Shown here: positions 45,957-53,644 of the stretch, piece after piece
How the letters are laid out: each line of letters begins with the position of its first letter
Numbering within the stretch: position 1 is the first letter of the stretch
Origin: an uncultured Lachnospiraceae bacterium
Lineage (GTDB): Bacteria > Bacillota > Clostridia > Lachnospirales > Lachnospiraceae
NCBI GenBank assembly: GCA_947626775.1
Contig: CANQTL010000001.1
Location: forward strand, 62,001-126,000
Length of the DNA: 64,000 nucleotides
Direction: 5' to 3'
Notes under the pieces: model-generated
What the model saw: only the letters and a program-made list of their open reading frames with translations
What the model was told of the DNA's origin: nothing
The model's database searches: none
Program-made: the position numbers and the translations under genes

Positions 45957-47195
45957 CTAAATCAACGGGTATTTATCTGTCAGCGTCTTAACGATGGCGC
46001 GCGCCTTTTCGATGCCGCCCTCGCCCTCTTTGATCACGATGGAGATCGCCTCGGCAACCTGATCCATATCCTCCGTGTTCAGCCCTCTCGACGTCGCCGC
46101 CGGCGTGCCGAGCCGGATACCGCTGGTTACAAACGGGGACTTGGGGTCGTTGGGGATCGTGTTCTTGTTGGCGGTGATATGCGCCTCGTCCAGCAGCTTC
46201 TCCACCGCTTTGCCGGTCAGATCATAAGGGGTGAGATCCACCAGCATCAGGTGATTGTCCGTACCGCCGGACACAATTTTCACATCTCTGCCCTGCAGCC
46301 CTCTGCAGAGCGCCTGGGCGTTGTCCGCCACGTTCTTCATATACTGTTTGAAGGACGGCTCCAGCGCCTCCTTGAAGCAGACGGCCTTGGCCGCGATCAC
46401 ATGCATGAGGGGGCCGCCCTGGATGCCGGGGAAGATCGCCTTGTTGAAATTATACTGATCCGCCACTTCCTGAGAGGACATGATCATGCCGCCTCTGGGC
46501 CCTCTGAGCGTCTTGTGCGTCGTGGTGGTCGTCACATGCGCATAGGGAATCGGACTCGGATGCAGTCCCGCCGCCACCAGACCGGCTATATGCGCGATAT
46601 CGACCATCAGCACGGCGCCCACCTCGTCCGCGATCTCCCTGAACTTCTTAAAATCGATCGTTCTTGCATAAGCCGAAGCGCCGGCCACGATCATCTTCGG
46701 CCTGCACTCCAGCGCAATTTTTCTGACATTATCGTAATCAAGGAATCCGTCGTCATTGACGCCGTAAGGCACGCAGTGAAAATACTTGCCGGACATATTG
46801 ACCGGCGAGCCGTGGGAGAGATGTCCGCCGTGGTCCAGGTTCATCCCCATAAAAGTGTCGCCCGGCTCCATCACCGCGAAGAATACCGCCATATTCGCCT
46901 GCGCGCCGGAGTGCGGCTGCACATTGACATACTCGCAGCCGAACAGCTTTTTCGCCCGCTCTCTGGCCAGCTCTTCCACCACGTCCACACACTCGCAGCC
47001 GCCGTAATATCTCTTGCCGGGATATCCTTCCGCATACTTGTTCGTGAGAGGGCTTCCCATAGCCGCCATGACGGCCCTGCTCACCCAGTTCTCCGATGCG
47101 ATCAGCTCGATGTGGGAATTCTGCCGCTGCTGTTCGTCCACGATCGCCTGCGCGATCTCGGGGTCTACCGCTTTTACTTCGTCCAATGAATACAT
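45957..47195 (-). CDS. glyA: Serine hydroxymethyltransferase
   Basis: 412 residues, standard length. PLP lysine in [47 protein letters not shown] and [11 protein letters not shown] are family motifs. It interconverts serine and glycine with tetrahydrofolate, supplying methylene-THF for ThyA. It leads the operon with hom and lysC. The promoter region contains a 7-1-7 palindrome over the -35. Confidence 0.97.
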   Translation of the reverse strand: MYSLDEVKAVDPEIAQAIVDEQQRQNSHIELIASENWVSRAVMAAMGSPLTNKYAEGYPGKRYYGGCECVDVVEELARERAKKLFGCEYVNVQPHSGAQANMAVFFAVMEPGDTFMGMNLDHGGHLSHGSPVNMSGKYFHCVPYGVNDDGFLDYDNVRKIALECRPKMIVAGASAYARTIDFKKFREIADEVGAVLMVDIAHIAGLVAAGLHPSPIPYAHVTTTTTHKTLRGPRGGMIMSSQEVADQYNFNKAIFPGIQGGPLMHVIAAKAVCFKEALEPSFKQYMKNVADNAQALCRGLQGRDVKIVSGGTDNHLMLVDLTPYDLTGKAVEKLLDEAHITANKNTIPNDPKSPFVTSGIRLGTPAATSRGLNTEDMDQVAEAISIVIKEGEGGIEKARAIVKTLTDKYPLI

Positions 47196-47242
47196 TCCTT
47201 GTTCCTGCCTTTCTGAAACCTTTCTGGGATAAAATCTTAATT

Positions 47243-47283
47243 AGTATAACACAAGGAAGGTTTGCGGCGCAACATCATGTTGC
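47243..47283 (-). promoter_or_regulatory. glyA-hom-lysC promoter with overlapping palindrome
   Basis: Minus strand TTGCGC (47272-47267), 18-base spacer, TATACT (47248-47243). GCAACAT-C-ATGTTGC (47269-47283) overlaps the -35, where a repressor could bind. Confidence 0.5.
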
Positions 47284-47376
47284 AAAGAACCCTCTTTTGA
47301 CAGACACAGCCGTATCCTGCCAGCAATATGGACATTTTTTCGGGAAAATTTAAGAAATATTTATGGAAATCTTATT

Positions 47377-47404
47377 TTGACTTTTGCATACAATCTGCTA
47401 TGAT
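47377..47404 (+). promoter_or_regulatory. Promoter of the PAP2-family gene
   Basis: TTGACT (47377-47382), 16-base spacer, TATGAT (47399-47404), with the ATG at 47456. Confidence 0.6.
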
Positions 47405-47455
47405 AGCAATTATCAATAACACAGGTTTGTACAGATTCCAAAGGAGATATGTGTG

Positions 47456-48205
47456 ATGGACGCTCTGCACTTACAGCATTCCAAGACACCCCTCAAACAG
47501 AATGGCGCGGCGGACGGCATCAGTCCGCTCCTCAGGTTCGCTCACAGATACTGGCATGGGATCCCGCTCATCCTCTACGGAATCCTCTATCTTACATGGT
47601 TCGCCCATCTGGAGCATACCGTGGTGAGCCGCTATCGGGTTATCCATGTGGCGCTGGACGACTACATCCCGTTCTGTGAGGTGTTTGTCGTTCCCTATCT
47701 TCTCTGGTTCGTCTATGTCGCCGTGACGGTGGCCTACTTTTTCCTGCGAGACAGGGATGATTATTTCAGACTCTTTCTCTTCCTGTGCACCGGCATGACC
47801 ATATTTCTTCTGATATCCACGCTGTGGCCCAACGGTCATCATCTGCGTCCCTACGCCATGCCGCGGGACAATGTCTTTACCCGTATGGTGGCGGCTCTGT
47901 ACAGAACGGACACACCGACCAATCTCTGGCCCAGCATTCACGTGTACAACTCGCTCGGCTGCCACATTGCCGTTATGAAGAGCCAGACACTGAAAAAGCA
48001 CAGGGCGGTCCGCATCGGTTCGCTGATCCTGTGCGTTTCAATAATTATGTCAACCATGTTCATCAAACAGCACTCGGTCTACGACGTGCTCACGGCTTTC
48101 ATCATGGCGGGCGTCATGTACGGCATCGTGTACCACTTCGACGCGCTGTCCGGCTTCTGCCACAACCTTGCAAACCGCCGCAGACAAAAGCCTGAGATCA
48201 GTTAG
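47456..48205 (+). CDS. PAP2-superfamily integral membrane phosphatase
   Basis: 249 residues and about six membrane helices. The active-site motifs are NLWPSIHVYNSLG (PSxH) and FIKQHSVYDVLTAF (third motif with His and Asp); the first motif lies in the loop around HHLRPYAMPR. It probably removes phosphate from a lipid such as undecaprenyl or phosphatidyl pyrophosphates on the outer face, or transfers head groups. AAGGAG is 9 bases before the ATG; the adjacent GTG at 47453 is an alternative start. Confidence 0.8.
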   Translation: MDALHLQHSKTPLKQNGAADGISPLLRFAHRYWHGIPLILYGILYLTWFAHLEHTVVSRYRVIHVALDDYIPFCEVFVVPYLLWFVYVAVTVAYFFLRDRDDYFRLFLFLCTGMTIFLLISTLWPNGHHLRPYAMPRDNVFTRMVAALYRTDTPTNLWPSIHVYNSLGCHIAVMKSQTLKKHRAVRIGSLILCVSIIMSTMFIKQHSVYDVLTAFIMAGVMYGIVYHFDALSGFCHNLANRRRQKPEIS

Positions 48206-48222
48206 ACCGTCTCCGCCGGCCT

Positions 48223-49248
48223 CTAGTTGAACTTAAAGAAGCGCCGGCAGATCTTATATCCCTCCACCGATATTTTTCTGCCCCCCTTACCGGGCAGATT
48301 CATGGAATTGCCCAGCACACCGTACCTGAGTCTCATAAAGAGTCTCAGGTCTTTTTTCTTGATATACTGCCACAGCTCATGCTTCTTCTCCAGATTTTCT
48401 TCCGTGCCGGAACGGATCAGTAGTATGGAGGAAATCACCGTGATGATCTCCAGATAGTTGATCATATAATTCTTAAGCTTGCGCCTGCCGCCTATCCTGT
48501 CCATGTTTGCGGTCAGATAGTCCACCATAATCTTGTTGACCCTGATCTGCTGGTCGATCCGGGATATCATGATCTCCTCATTGACGGACTGCCCTTCCCT
48601 TCCGATATAATAACGGTAGAAATTGACGTCCAGATAATACATATTGCGCACATACGGAAGCGGCTCAAAGACAAAGAGATTGTCCACATAGAACGTATTG
48701 TCCGGCAGTTTCAGCCCGCAGTCCCTGAGCAGTTTGGTCCTGAAGATGACGGAATGCATCAGGATGTACTGTCCCTTGTGGAAATGTCTCACCTCATTCC
48801 ACGTGAAGATGCGGTCCTGCGGCAGGGCGTGTCTGTATTTCATGACCTTGTGTTTCGCCTCGCCCTCCTTCTCATAGACAAAATTGCTGATCAGCATGTC
48901 CAGAGTGGAATCGCCCGCCGTGATATCCCGGAGCACTTCCAGTATTCTGTAGTACGCGCTCTCCTTCACCCAGTCGTCGCTGTCCACCACCTTGAAATAC
49001 AGTCCGGAGGCATGAGCAAGCCCCGCGTTGACCGCGGACCCGTGTCCTCCGTTCTCCTTGTGGATCACCTTGACAACGGACGGGTGCCGCGCCGCGTACT
49101 CATCCGCGATCGCGCCCGTCCGATCCGACGAGCCGTCGTCCACGATCAGGATCTCGACGTCCTCTCCTCCCAGCAGCAGGGAGTCGACGCACTTTCGCAT
49201 ATATGTCTCCGAATTGTAGCAGGGTACGGCTACCGATAACAGTTTCAT
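48223..49248 (-). CDS. Family 2 glycosyltransferase
   Basis: 341 residues. GT-A fold with MKLLSVAVPCYNSETYMRKCVDSLL, DVEILIVDDGSSDRTG and the metal-binding KVVDSDDWV; a C-terminal helical region of about 130 residues follows and no clear membrane segment is present. It transfers a sugar onto a wall or surface glycan; the acceptor is unknown. The ATG at 49248 has GGAGG upstream. It follows the SfsA-MutY gene by 86 bases and may be co-transcribed with it. Confidence 0.85.
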   Translation of the reverse strand: MKLLSVAVPCYNSETYMRKCVDSLLLGGEDVEILIVDDGSSDRTGAIADEYAARHPSVVKVIHKENGGHGSAVNAGLAHASGLYFKVVDSDDWVKESAYYRILEVLRDITAGDSTLDMLISNFVYEKEGEAKHKVMKYRHALPQDRIFTWNEVRHFHKGQYILMHSVIFRTKLLRDCGLKLPDNTFYVDNLFVFEPLPYVRNMYYLDVNFYRYYIGREGQSVNEEIMISRIDQQIRVNKIMVDYLTANMDRIGGRRKLKNYMINYLEIITVISSILLIRSGTEENLEKKHELWQYIKKKDLRLFMRLRYGVLGNSMNLPGKGGRKISVEGYKICRRFFKFN

Positions 49249-49334
49249 GTATACCTCCATCAATCTGTCTGCGCACCGTTTCCCGGGCGCAGCTGTATTT
49301 CCCGCAGACTTTCATCCGCACGGCCCGGCGCCTG

Positions 49335-51053
49335 TCAGAGCAGCTTCCTGTAGGCCGCGAAGGCGGACGGCACGGGATATTCGTCACGCATCCTGTCCGG
49401 CTCGACGAACACATACTCCCCCATACCGGACAGATCGTCCACGCGGATCAGGTAAGCCGTCATGTGCCATTCCCTGTGCGTAAAGACATGCCTGGACGGC
49501 TGCAGGGGCCGTATTCTCATCGGCACGACGCCCGCCCCTCTCAGATGCGCGAGCACCTGTTCTTCACTTTGATGCCCTTCCAGCGAAGGAAATTCGTACA
49601 TGCCGGCGAGCAGACCGCTCTCCGGTCTTCTGCGCAGGGCAAAACGGTCGCCGTACTGTATGAGCAGAACCGTCTTCTCCTCTATCCGCCGCGGTTTCTT
49701 CGCCGCCTTCACGGGATAGTCCTCCGCATTTCCCTGCCTTTCTGCCAGGCACAGACCGCGCCACGGGCACTCCCCGCACCTGGGACTGCCGTTCGGAACG
49801 CAGACCACCGCTCCCAGCTCCATGAGCGCCTGGTTGAAATCTCCCGGTCTGTCCGAAGGCATAACGCCCGCCAGTTCCTCCTCCACGGAGCTTTTGACCC
49901 CGGAAGCCGCGATATCCCTGTCATCCGCCCGCAGTCTGGACAGGATTCTCAGGACATTGCCGTCCACCGCCGGCACCGGCTGTCCGAAGGCGATGGAAGC
50001 GATCGCTCCCGCCGTGTAGCTGCCAATACCGCTCAGCCGGATCAGCTCGCGGTAATCGGAAGGCATGCTGCCTCCATACTCCTCCATGATCTGTATGGCG
50101 GATTTCCTGAGATTCCTCGCACGATTGTAATAGCCCAGCCCTTCCCAGAGCTTCAGAAGCCGCTCTTCGTCCACGGCGGCAAGGCTCGCGATGTTGGGCA
50201 GTTCCCTCAGGAACCGGTCGTAATACGGCTTGACCGCCTCCACCCTGGTCTGCTGCAGCATGATTTCCGATATCCACACATGATAGGGCGTCGGATCCTC
50301 CCGCCAGGGCAGGATACGTCTACGGGTATCATACCATGTGAGCAGCGGTTTCGCAATCAGATCCAGGGAGTCCACGACGACCGGCACCGCTTCGTCCATC
50401 CGAAGGCTGTCCTCCCCGACGATACAGTCGTAGGCGAGCAGGCGCACTCCCGCGCTTCTCGCCCTCCGCAGCGCCTCCGCAAACGCCGGCTGCGCACCCC
50501 GGTTCGGCTCCACCCGGTTGACGCCTTTCATCTGAACCACGAAGAGCAGATACGCCTCATACCCCTCCGAGCGCGCCCTGATCAACTCCTCCACATGTTT
50601 CAGCGCGCGCTCGGAGGGCGCGTCGGGGAATGCGGCGACGCCGCCGTTCTCCAGCGTGACGCCCTTCACCTCGACGAAGGCCCTCGCGCCCGACGCGCTC
50701 TCCACATAAAAGTCGAAGCGGGAACTGCCGAAAACCGTCTCGGGCCGTATCAGGCTAACGTCCGGATACAGGCCGCCCGCCGCAAGCCACTCTCCGGCCA
50801 CCTTGTTCGGCGCATTGGAATCCATATTGACAAGTCTCCCGCCCTTGTCCGCCGCCACGAGATCATAGGCTGTTAAACGGGAGGGGGCGTCATTTTGCTC
50901 CAGGTAAACCCGCGTGTTTTCCCGCAGCAGTTCCCGGCATCTGCCGGTATTCTTCACATGCACCTTCGTCCGCACGCCCGCAAGGTCCACATAGGCGATA
51001 AACCGGTTCGGCCTCTCTATAAAATTTGCCTCGATAATGTGATGATATTTCAT
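49335..51053 (-). CDS. SfsA-MutY fusion protein (DNA-binding nuclease-like plus adenine DNA glycosylase)
   Basis: 572 residues. Residues 1-225 are SfsA (NTGRCRELL, SNAPNKVA, SSRFDFYVE...AFVEVKGVTLE with a PD-(D/E)xK-like core). Residues 232-572 are MutY: LPWREDPTPYHVWISEIMLQQTRVE with catalytic Glu263, LSGIGSYTAGAIASIAFG, VDGNVLRILSR with Asp364, iron-sulfur cysteines 418, 426, 429 and 435, and a NUDIX-like C-terminal domain (about 460-572) that recognises 8-oxoG. MutY removes A opposite 8-oxoG. The frame is uninterrupted, so this is a true fusion. The ATG at 51053 abuts a GGTTTACATAA copy and has no clear ribosome site; a longer upstream frame is not family-like. Confidence 0.88.
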   Translation of the reverse strand: MKYHHIIEANFIERPNRFIAYVDLAGVRTKVHVKNTGRCRELLRENTRVYLEQNDAPSRLTAYDLVAADKGGRLVNMDSNAPNKVAGEWLAAGGLYPDVSLIRPETVFGSSRFDFYVESASGARAFVEVKGVTLENGGVAAFPDAPSERALKHVEELIRARSEGYEAYLLFVVQMKGVNRVEPNRGAQPAFAEALRRARSAGVRLLAYDCIVGEDSLRMDEAVPVVVDSLDLIAKPLLTWYDTRRRILPWREDPTPYHVWISEIMLQQTRVEAVKPYYDRFLRELPNIASLAAVDEERLLKLWEGLGYYNRARNLRKSAIQIMEEYGGSMPSDYRELIRLSGIGSYTAGAIASIAFGQPVPAVDGNVLRILSRLRADDRDIAASGVKSSVEEELAGVMPSDRPGDFNQALMELGAVVCVPNGSPRCGECPWRGLCLAERQGNAEDYPVKAAKKPRRIEEKTVLLIQYGDRFALRRRPESGLLAGMYEFPSLEGHQSEEQVLAHLRGAGVVPMRIRPLQPSRHVFTHREWHMTAYLIRVDDLSGMGEYVFVEPDRMRDEYPVPSAFAAYRKLL

Positions 51054-51054
51054 G

Positions 51055-51065
51055 TTATGTAAACC
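51055..51065. repeat. GGTTTACATAA motif copy at the SfsA-MutY start
   Basis: An exact copy (minus-strand orientation) one base upstream of the ATG at 51053, replacing the expected ribosome binding site region. Confidence 0.75.
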
Positions 51066-51117
51066 ATTTGCCGCAGTCTGTCCGTCACCGCGCGAGGCCG
51101 GAAGACACAGTGTCCTG

Positions 51118-52059
51118 TCAGCTGCTGTCCGGCGCCTCCTCTCCGCCGCCGGACAGCCTGCTCTTGTAAGGCACCCGCGCCGCCGGGACAACCTCCGCCG
51201 CCTGAGCGGTATTCACCGACTGATCATCAAAGAAGATGTGCGCTCCGAACGCCTCCAGCACATCTTTCTTGTGCACGCCTCCCAGGAAAAACATCTCATC
51301 GATGCGCACATCCCAGGCCCGCAGCGTGCGGATAACCCGCTCGTGCGCCGGCGCGCACCTCGTAGTGACGAGCGCCGTTCTGATGGGCGCCTCCTCCTGC
51401 GGAAAATCCTTCTGCAGCTCGGACAGCGTCATAAGAAACCTGGCAAACGGCCCAGCCTGCAGCGGATTGTCCGCGTTGCGCCGCTCGTTCTCCTCGAAGG
51501 CTTCCAGTCCGTGTTCCCGGAAAATCTGCTCCGACTCGTCCGAAAAGAGCACCGCGTCCCCGTCGAACGCGATTCTGATCTGCCTGATCTGATGGTCGCA
51601 GTCGTAGGTGCGCAGTCCGTCCGTACAGATAATCCCTGCAGCGATATTGGAGTCAATCGCGCTCTGCACGTCATCCTCATACGCCGACAGAAACAGATCC
51701 GTCCTGAAGGCGGACAGATAGGGGGCGAGGGACGCGCCGCTCGCAAGGACTGCCCGCGTGATGTTCAGCCCGTAGTGCTCGATCGCCTTGAACACCCGCA
51801 GCGAAGAGTCCGGGCTGTTCCTGGACATAATAATAACCTCCACACAGCCCTCATGGTTCGGTAAAAGATTCAGATTGAGAAGCGCTCTGATCAGCGGGAA
51901 ACCCGGCCCGGGCTTCAGAATGTCATTCTCATGCTCGATCTGATATCTGCAGTACGCCTCCACCCCGTCCGACTCAAAGATCTTGTTCTCATAGGTCAGA
52001 TCAAACAGCGCTCTCGACGATACGCCTACTACCAGCCTGTTCTCTAAATCATATGCCAT
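51118..52059 (-). CDS. Cytosolic 5'-nucleotidase I family protein
   Basis: 313 residues. VGVSSRALFDLT, IIMSRNSPDSSLRVFKAIEHYGL, IAFDGDAVLFSDESE and HIFFDDQSVNTAQA match the cN-I (5'-nucleotidase, PF06189) family, which hydrolyses AMP and other nucleoside monophosphates. The ATG at 52059 has GGAGG 6-7 bases upstream. It lies between the SOS-linked DUF1653 gene and the SfsA-MutY fusion with gaps of 61 and 64 bases, so its job may be in nucleotide control during DNA damage. Confidence 0.82.
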   Translation of the reverse strand: MAYDLENRLVVGVSSRALFDLTYENKIFESDGVEAYCRYQIEHENDILKPGPGFPLIRALLNLNLLPNHEGCVEVIIMSRNSPDSSLRVFKAIEHYGLNITRAVLASGASLAPYLSAFRTDLFLSAYEDDVQSAIDSNIAAGIICTDGLRTYDCDHQIRQIRIAFDGDAVLFSDESEQIFREHGLEAFEENERRNADNPLQAGPFARFLMTLSELQKDFPQEEAPIRTALVTTRCAPAHERVIRTLRAWDVRIDEMFFLGGVHKKDVLEAFGAHIFFDDQSVNTAQAAEVVPAARVPYKSRLSGGGEEAPDSS

Positions 52060-52120
52060 AAGCTGCCTCCTTTGGGAAATCACCATGCCCGATCCCGGGA
52101 TGACAGCTTTCAGACGGAAC

Positions 52121-52735
52121 CTATCTCAATCTGTTGCACTCATACTTCTCGAAGGTGAGCAGACAGTTCTTCAGTTCCTCGTACCGTTCTTCCACGCTGC
52201 CGTCCTTGATCTCAAGATCGACGGCCACCGCCATCGTGTTGATCATGTCGTCGGTAACGCGGTCCCGGAGAGCCGCCAGAATGTGAAGTCTCTGCTCGTA
52301 AGTGTCCGCATCCAGAAAATCCATCACCAGAGGATCGATATTCACTTGTTCTTCCGCATCCGCCGCCGCTGCAGCGTCTTCTTTCCTGCGCACAGGCGCC
52401 TGCTCCCGGACCGGTTCCCTGCCGGGCGCCGGATTTTCCAGCCGGGCCGGCTTCCCGCCGCGCTGCGCCTGTTCCCGGACTGCCGGCGTCATGCCGTCCG
52501 CCTCCTGCCGCATCAGTTCGAAGCGGTACCTCTGCTCCGTCTCCGGATATCTCCTGCGGTCCACTTCCTCCATAAACATGTCCAGCGGTCTTGCATAGAT
52601 ACGAAAGGGGGCGTACATCGCTTGGTACACTGCCATCGTTTCGCCCGTCTCACTGTGCTGTGCAAGACAGAGAACCTGATACAGCCCGCCTTTAAAATGC
52701 CTGTATATTTCCTGTGGTTTGGGATTCGGTCTCAT
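52121..52735 (-). CDS. DUF1653-domain protein, SOS-associated
   Basis: 204 residues. The N-terminal 60 residues are a DUF1653 domain (IYRHFKGGLYQVLCLAQHSETGE, YAPFRIYARPLDMFMEEV). A disordered A/P/R/E-rich linker (about 80-125) and a C-terminal helical domain (about 130-204) follow. Function unknown. The promoter TTGACA-N17-TAATAT lies upstream with two LexA boxes, one in the spacer and one just past the -10, so it should be induced by DNA damage. It heads the unit with the 5'-nucleotidase and SfsA-MutY genes. Confidence 0.8.
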   Translation of the reverse strand: MRPNPKPQEIYRHFKGGLYQVLCLAQHSETGETMAVYQAMYAPFRIYARPLDMFMEEVDRRRYPETEQRYRFELMRQEADGMTPAVREQAQRGGKPARLENPAPGREPVREQAPVRRKEDAAAAADAEEQVNIDPLVMDFLDADTYEQRLHILAALRDRVTDDMINTMAVAVDLEIKDGSVEERYEELKNCLLTFEKYECNRLR

Positions 52736-52853
52736 ACTGCTCTCCGTTTCGTCTTCAAATATATGCTGCGGAGTTGAAATCCGCCTCTACCAGTATAATC
52801 CCAAATCGCGAAAATGTCATTCCTTCTCTTCAGGAAAAATCTTCCGCTATCAA

Positions 52854-52865
52854 GAACATATGTTC
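52854..52865. promoter_or_regulatory. LexA box 2 (SOS operator)
   Basis: Perfect palindrome GAACATATGTTC, just downstream of the -10 of the DUF1653 promoter. It matches the Gram-positive LexA consensus. Confidence 0.85.
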
Positions 52866-52874
52866 TGTATCTTG

Positions 52875-52903
52875 ATATTAAAACATATGTTCGGTTCTGT
52901 CAA
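52875..52903 (-). promoter_or_regulatory. SOS-type promoter of the DUF1653 unit
   Basis: Minus strand TTGACA (52903-52898), 17-base spacer, TAATAT (52880-52875). LexA box 1 occupies the spacer and box 2 lies beyond the -10. Confidence 0.8.
52880..52893. promoter_or_regulatory. LexA box 1 (SOS operator)
   Basis: Minus strand CGAACATATGTTTT, one base short of a perfect GAAC...GTTC box, in the -35/-10 spacer. Confidence 0.8.
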
Positions 52904-52915
52904 CAGGATCCTTTC

Positions 52916-53290
52916 TCACAATTCATAGGAAAAACGGCACGCCTCGCCGTGAAAATCCGCGCAGGACAAACTCTGCCGCAGCCGGGCCTTATCTTCCGCA
53001 GACATGCGCTCCAGCCGGCTGTGATGCAGTGACACCGTATACTCCCGGCTCCCGTCCCCGTAAGATACCCAGCGCATGTTGACGCCGCAGTCCGGAAGAC
53101 CCGCCTCCTTTAGCAGTTCCCGCGCCTCCTCCAGATATCCCTCCTCCAGCTCTGCATAATACCGGTTTCGCTGTTCCCGCTCATGATCCTCCCTGCTGAA
53201 TACCGTTCCCCTGACGCAGAACCCGATGAGCAGGATGAGCAGGAGCGTCGCTATGTAAAATCTCCTGTTTCTTGTCCTCGTATGTACCAT
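52916..53290 (-). CDS. Small membrane-anchored or secreted protein, unknown
   Basis: 124 residues. Basic N-terminus (MVHTRTRNRR), then one hydrophobic segment (about 11-28), then a charged soluble domain with ERNRYYAELEEGYLEEARELLKEAGLPDCGV; two cysteines lie near the C-terminus. It is probably a single-pass membrane protein facing outward. AGGAGG precedes the ATG at 53290. Its stop lies just upstream of the SOS promoter, so it is a separate unit. I do not recognise a family. Confidence 0.7.
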   Translation of the reverse strand: MVHTRTRNRRFYIATLLLILLIGFCVRGTVFSREDHEREQRNRYYAELEEGYLEEARELLKEAGLPDCGVNMRWVSYGDGSREYTVSLHHSRLERMSAEDKARLRQSLSCADFHGEACRFSYEL

Positions 53291-53412
53291 GCCGCCTTCC
53301 TCCTTCTTCTCACAGACCCGGTCCGCCAATCGCGTATTCGCAGTCAGCCTCCGGTCTTACGCATCCGTTGTGGTAAGAATAACACGGCGTATGTACAATA
53401 AAACGGACTCAC

Positions 53413-53553
53413 AAAATAGAATCTCGCTTGCGAGATTCTCCGCCTGCGGCGGGTCGCGCCAGCGACATCTTCATCTTCGCCGCAGTGCGATCCGCCCGGA
53501 GGGCTTTTTGTACAATAGGAAATGTCGAAAGAATTTCCTATTGTACAAAAAAA
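53413..53553 (+). repeat. Dispersed 141-base repeat, copy 2
   Basis: About 97 percent identical to 22606-22746. The right-hand hairpin is a perfect 16-bp stem here (TTGTACAATAGGAAAT with its complement around a 9-base loop). It directly abuts the terminator of the transglutaminase-like gene. The inverted fragment at 53603-53625 matches 22581-22603. Confidence 0.85.
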
Positions 53554-53592
53554 TATCCGGCACAGCCGCGTTTCCGCAGCCGTGCCGGATAT
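53547..53592 (-). terminator. Terminator of the transglutaminase-like gene
   Basis: Minus strand ATATCCGGCAC...GTGCCGGATAT stem with an inner GC-rich extension, followed by TTTTTTT. The T-tract is also the end of repeat copy 2. Confidence 0.8.
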
Positions 53593-53644
53593 TTTAGTCT
53601 GTGCGGGCAATGAGCCAGGCTGACAGGCTTGCTTCGCCTGACGC

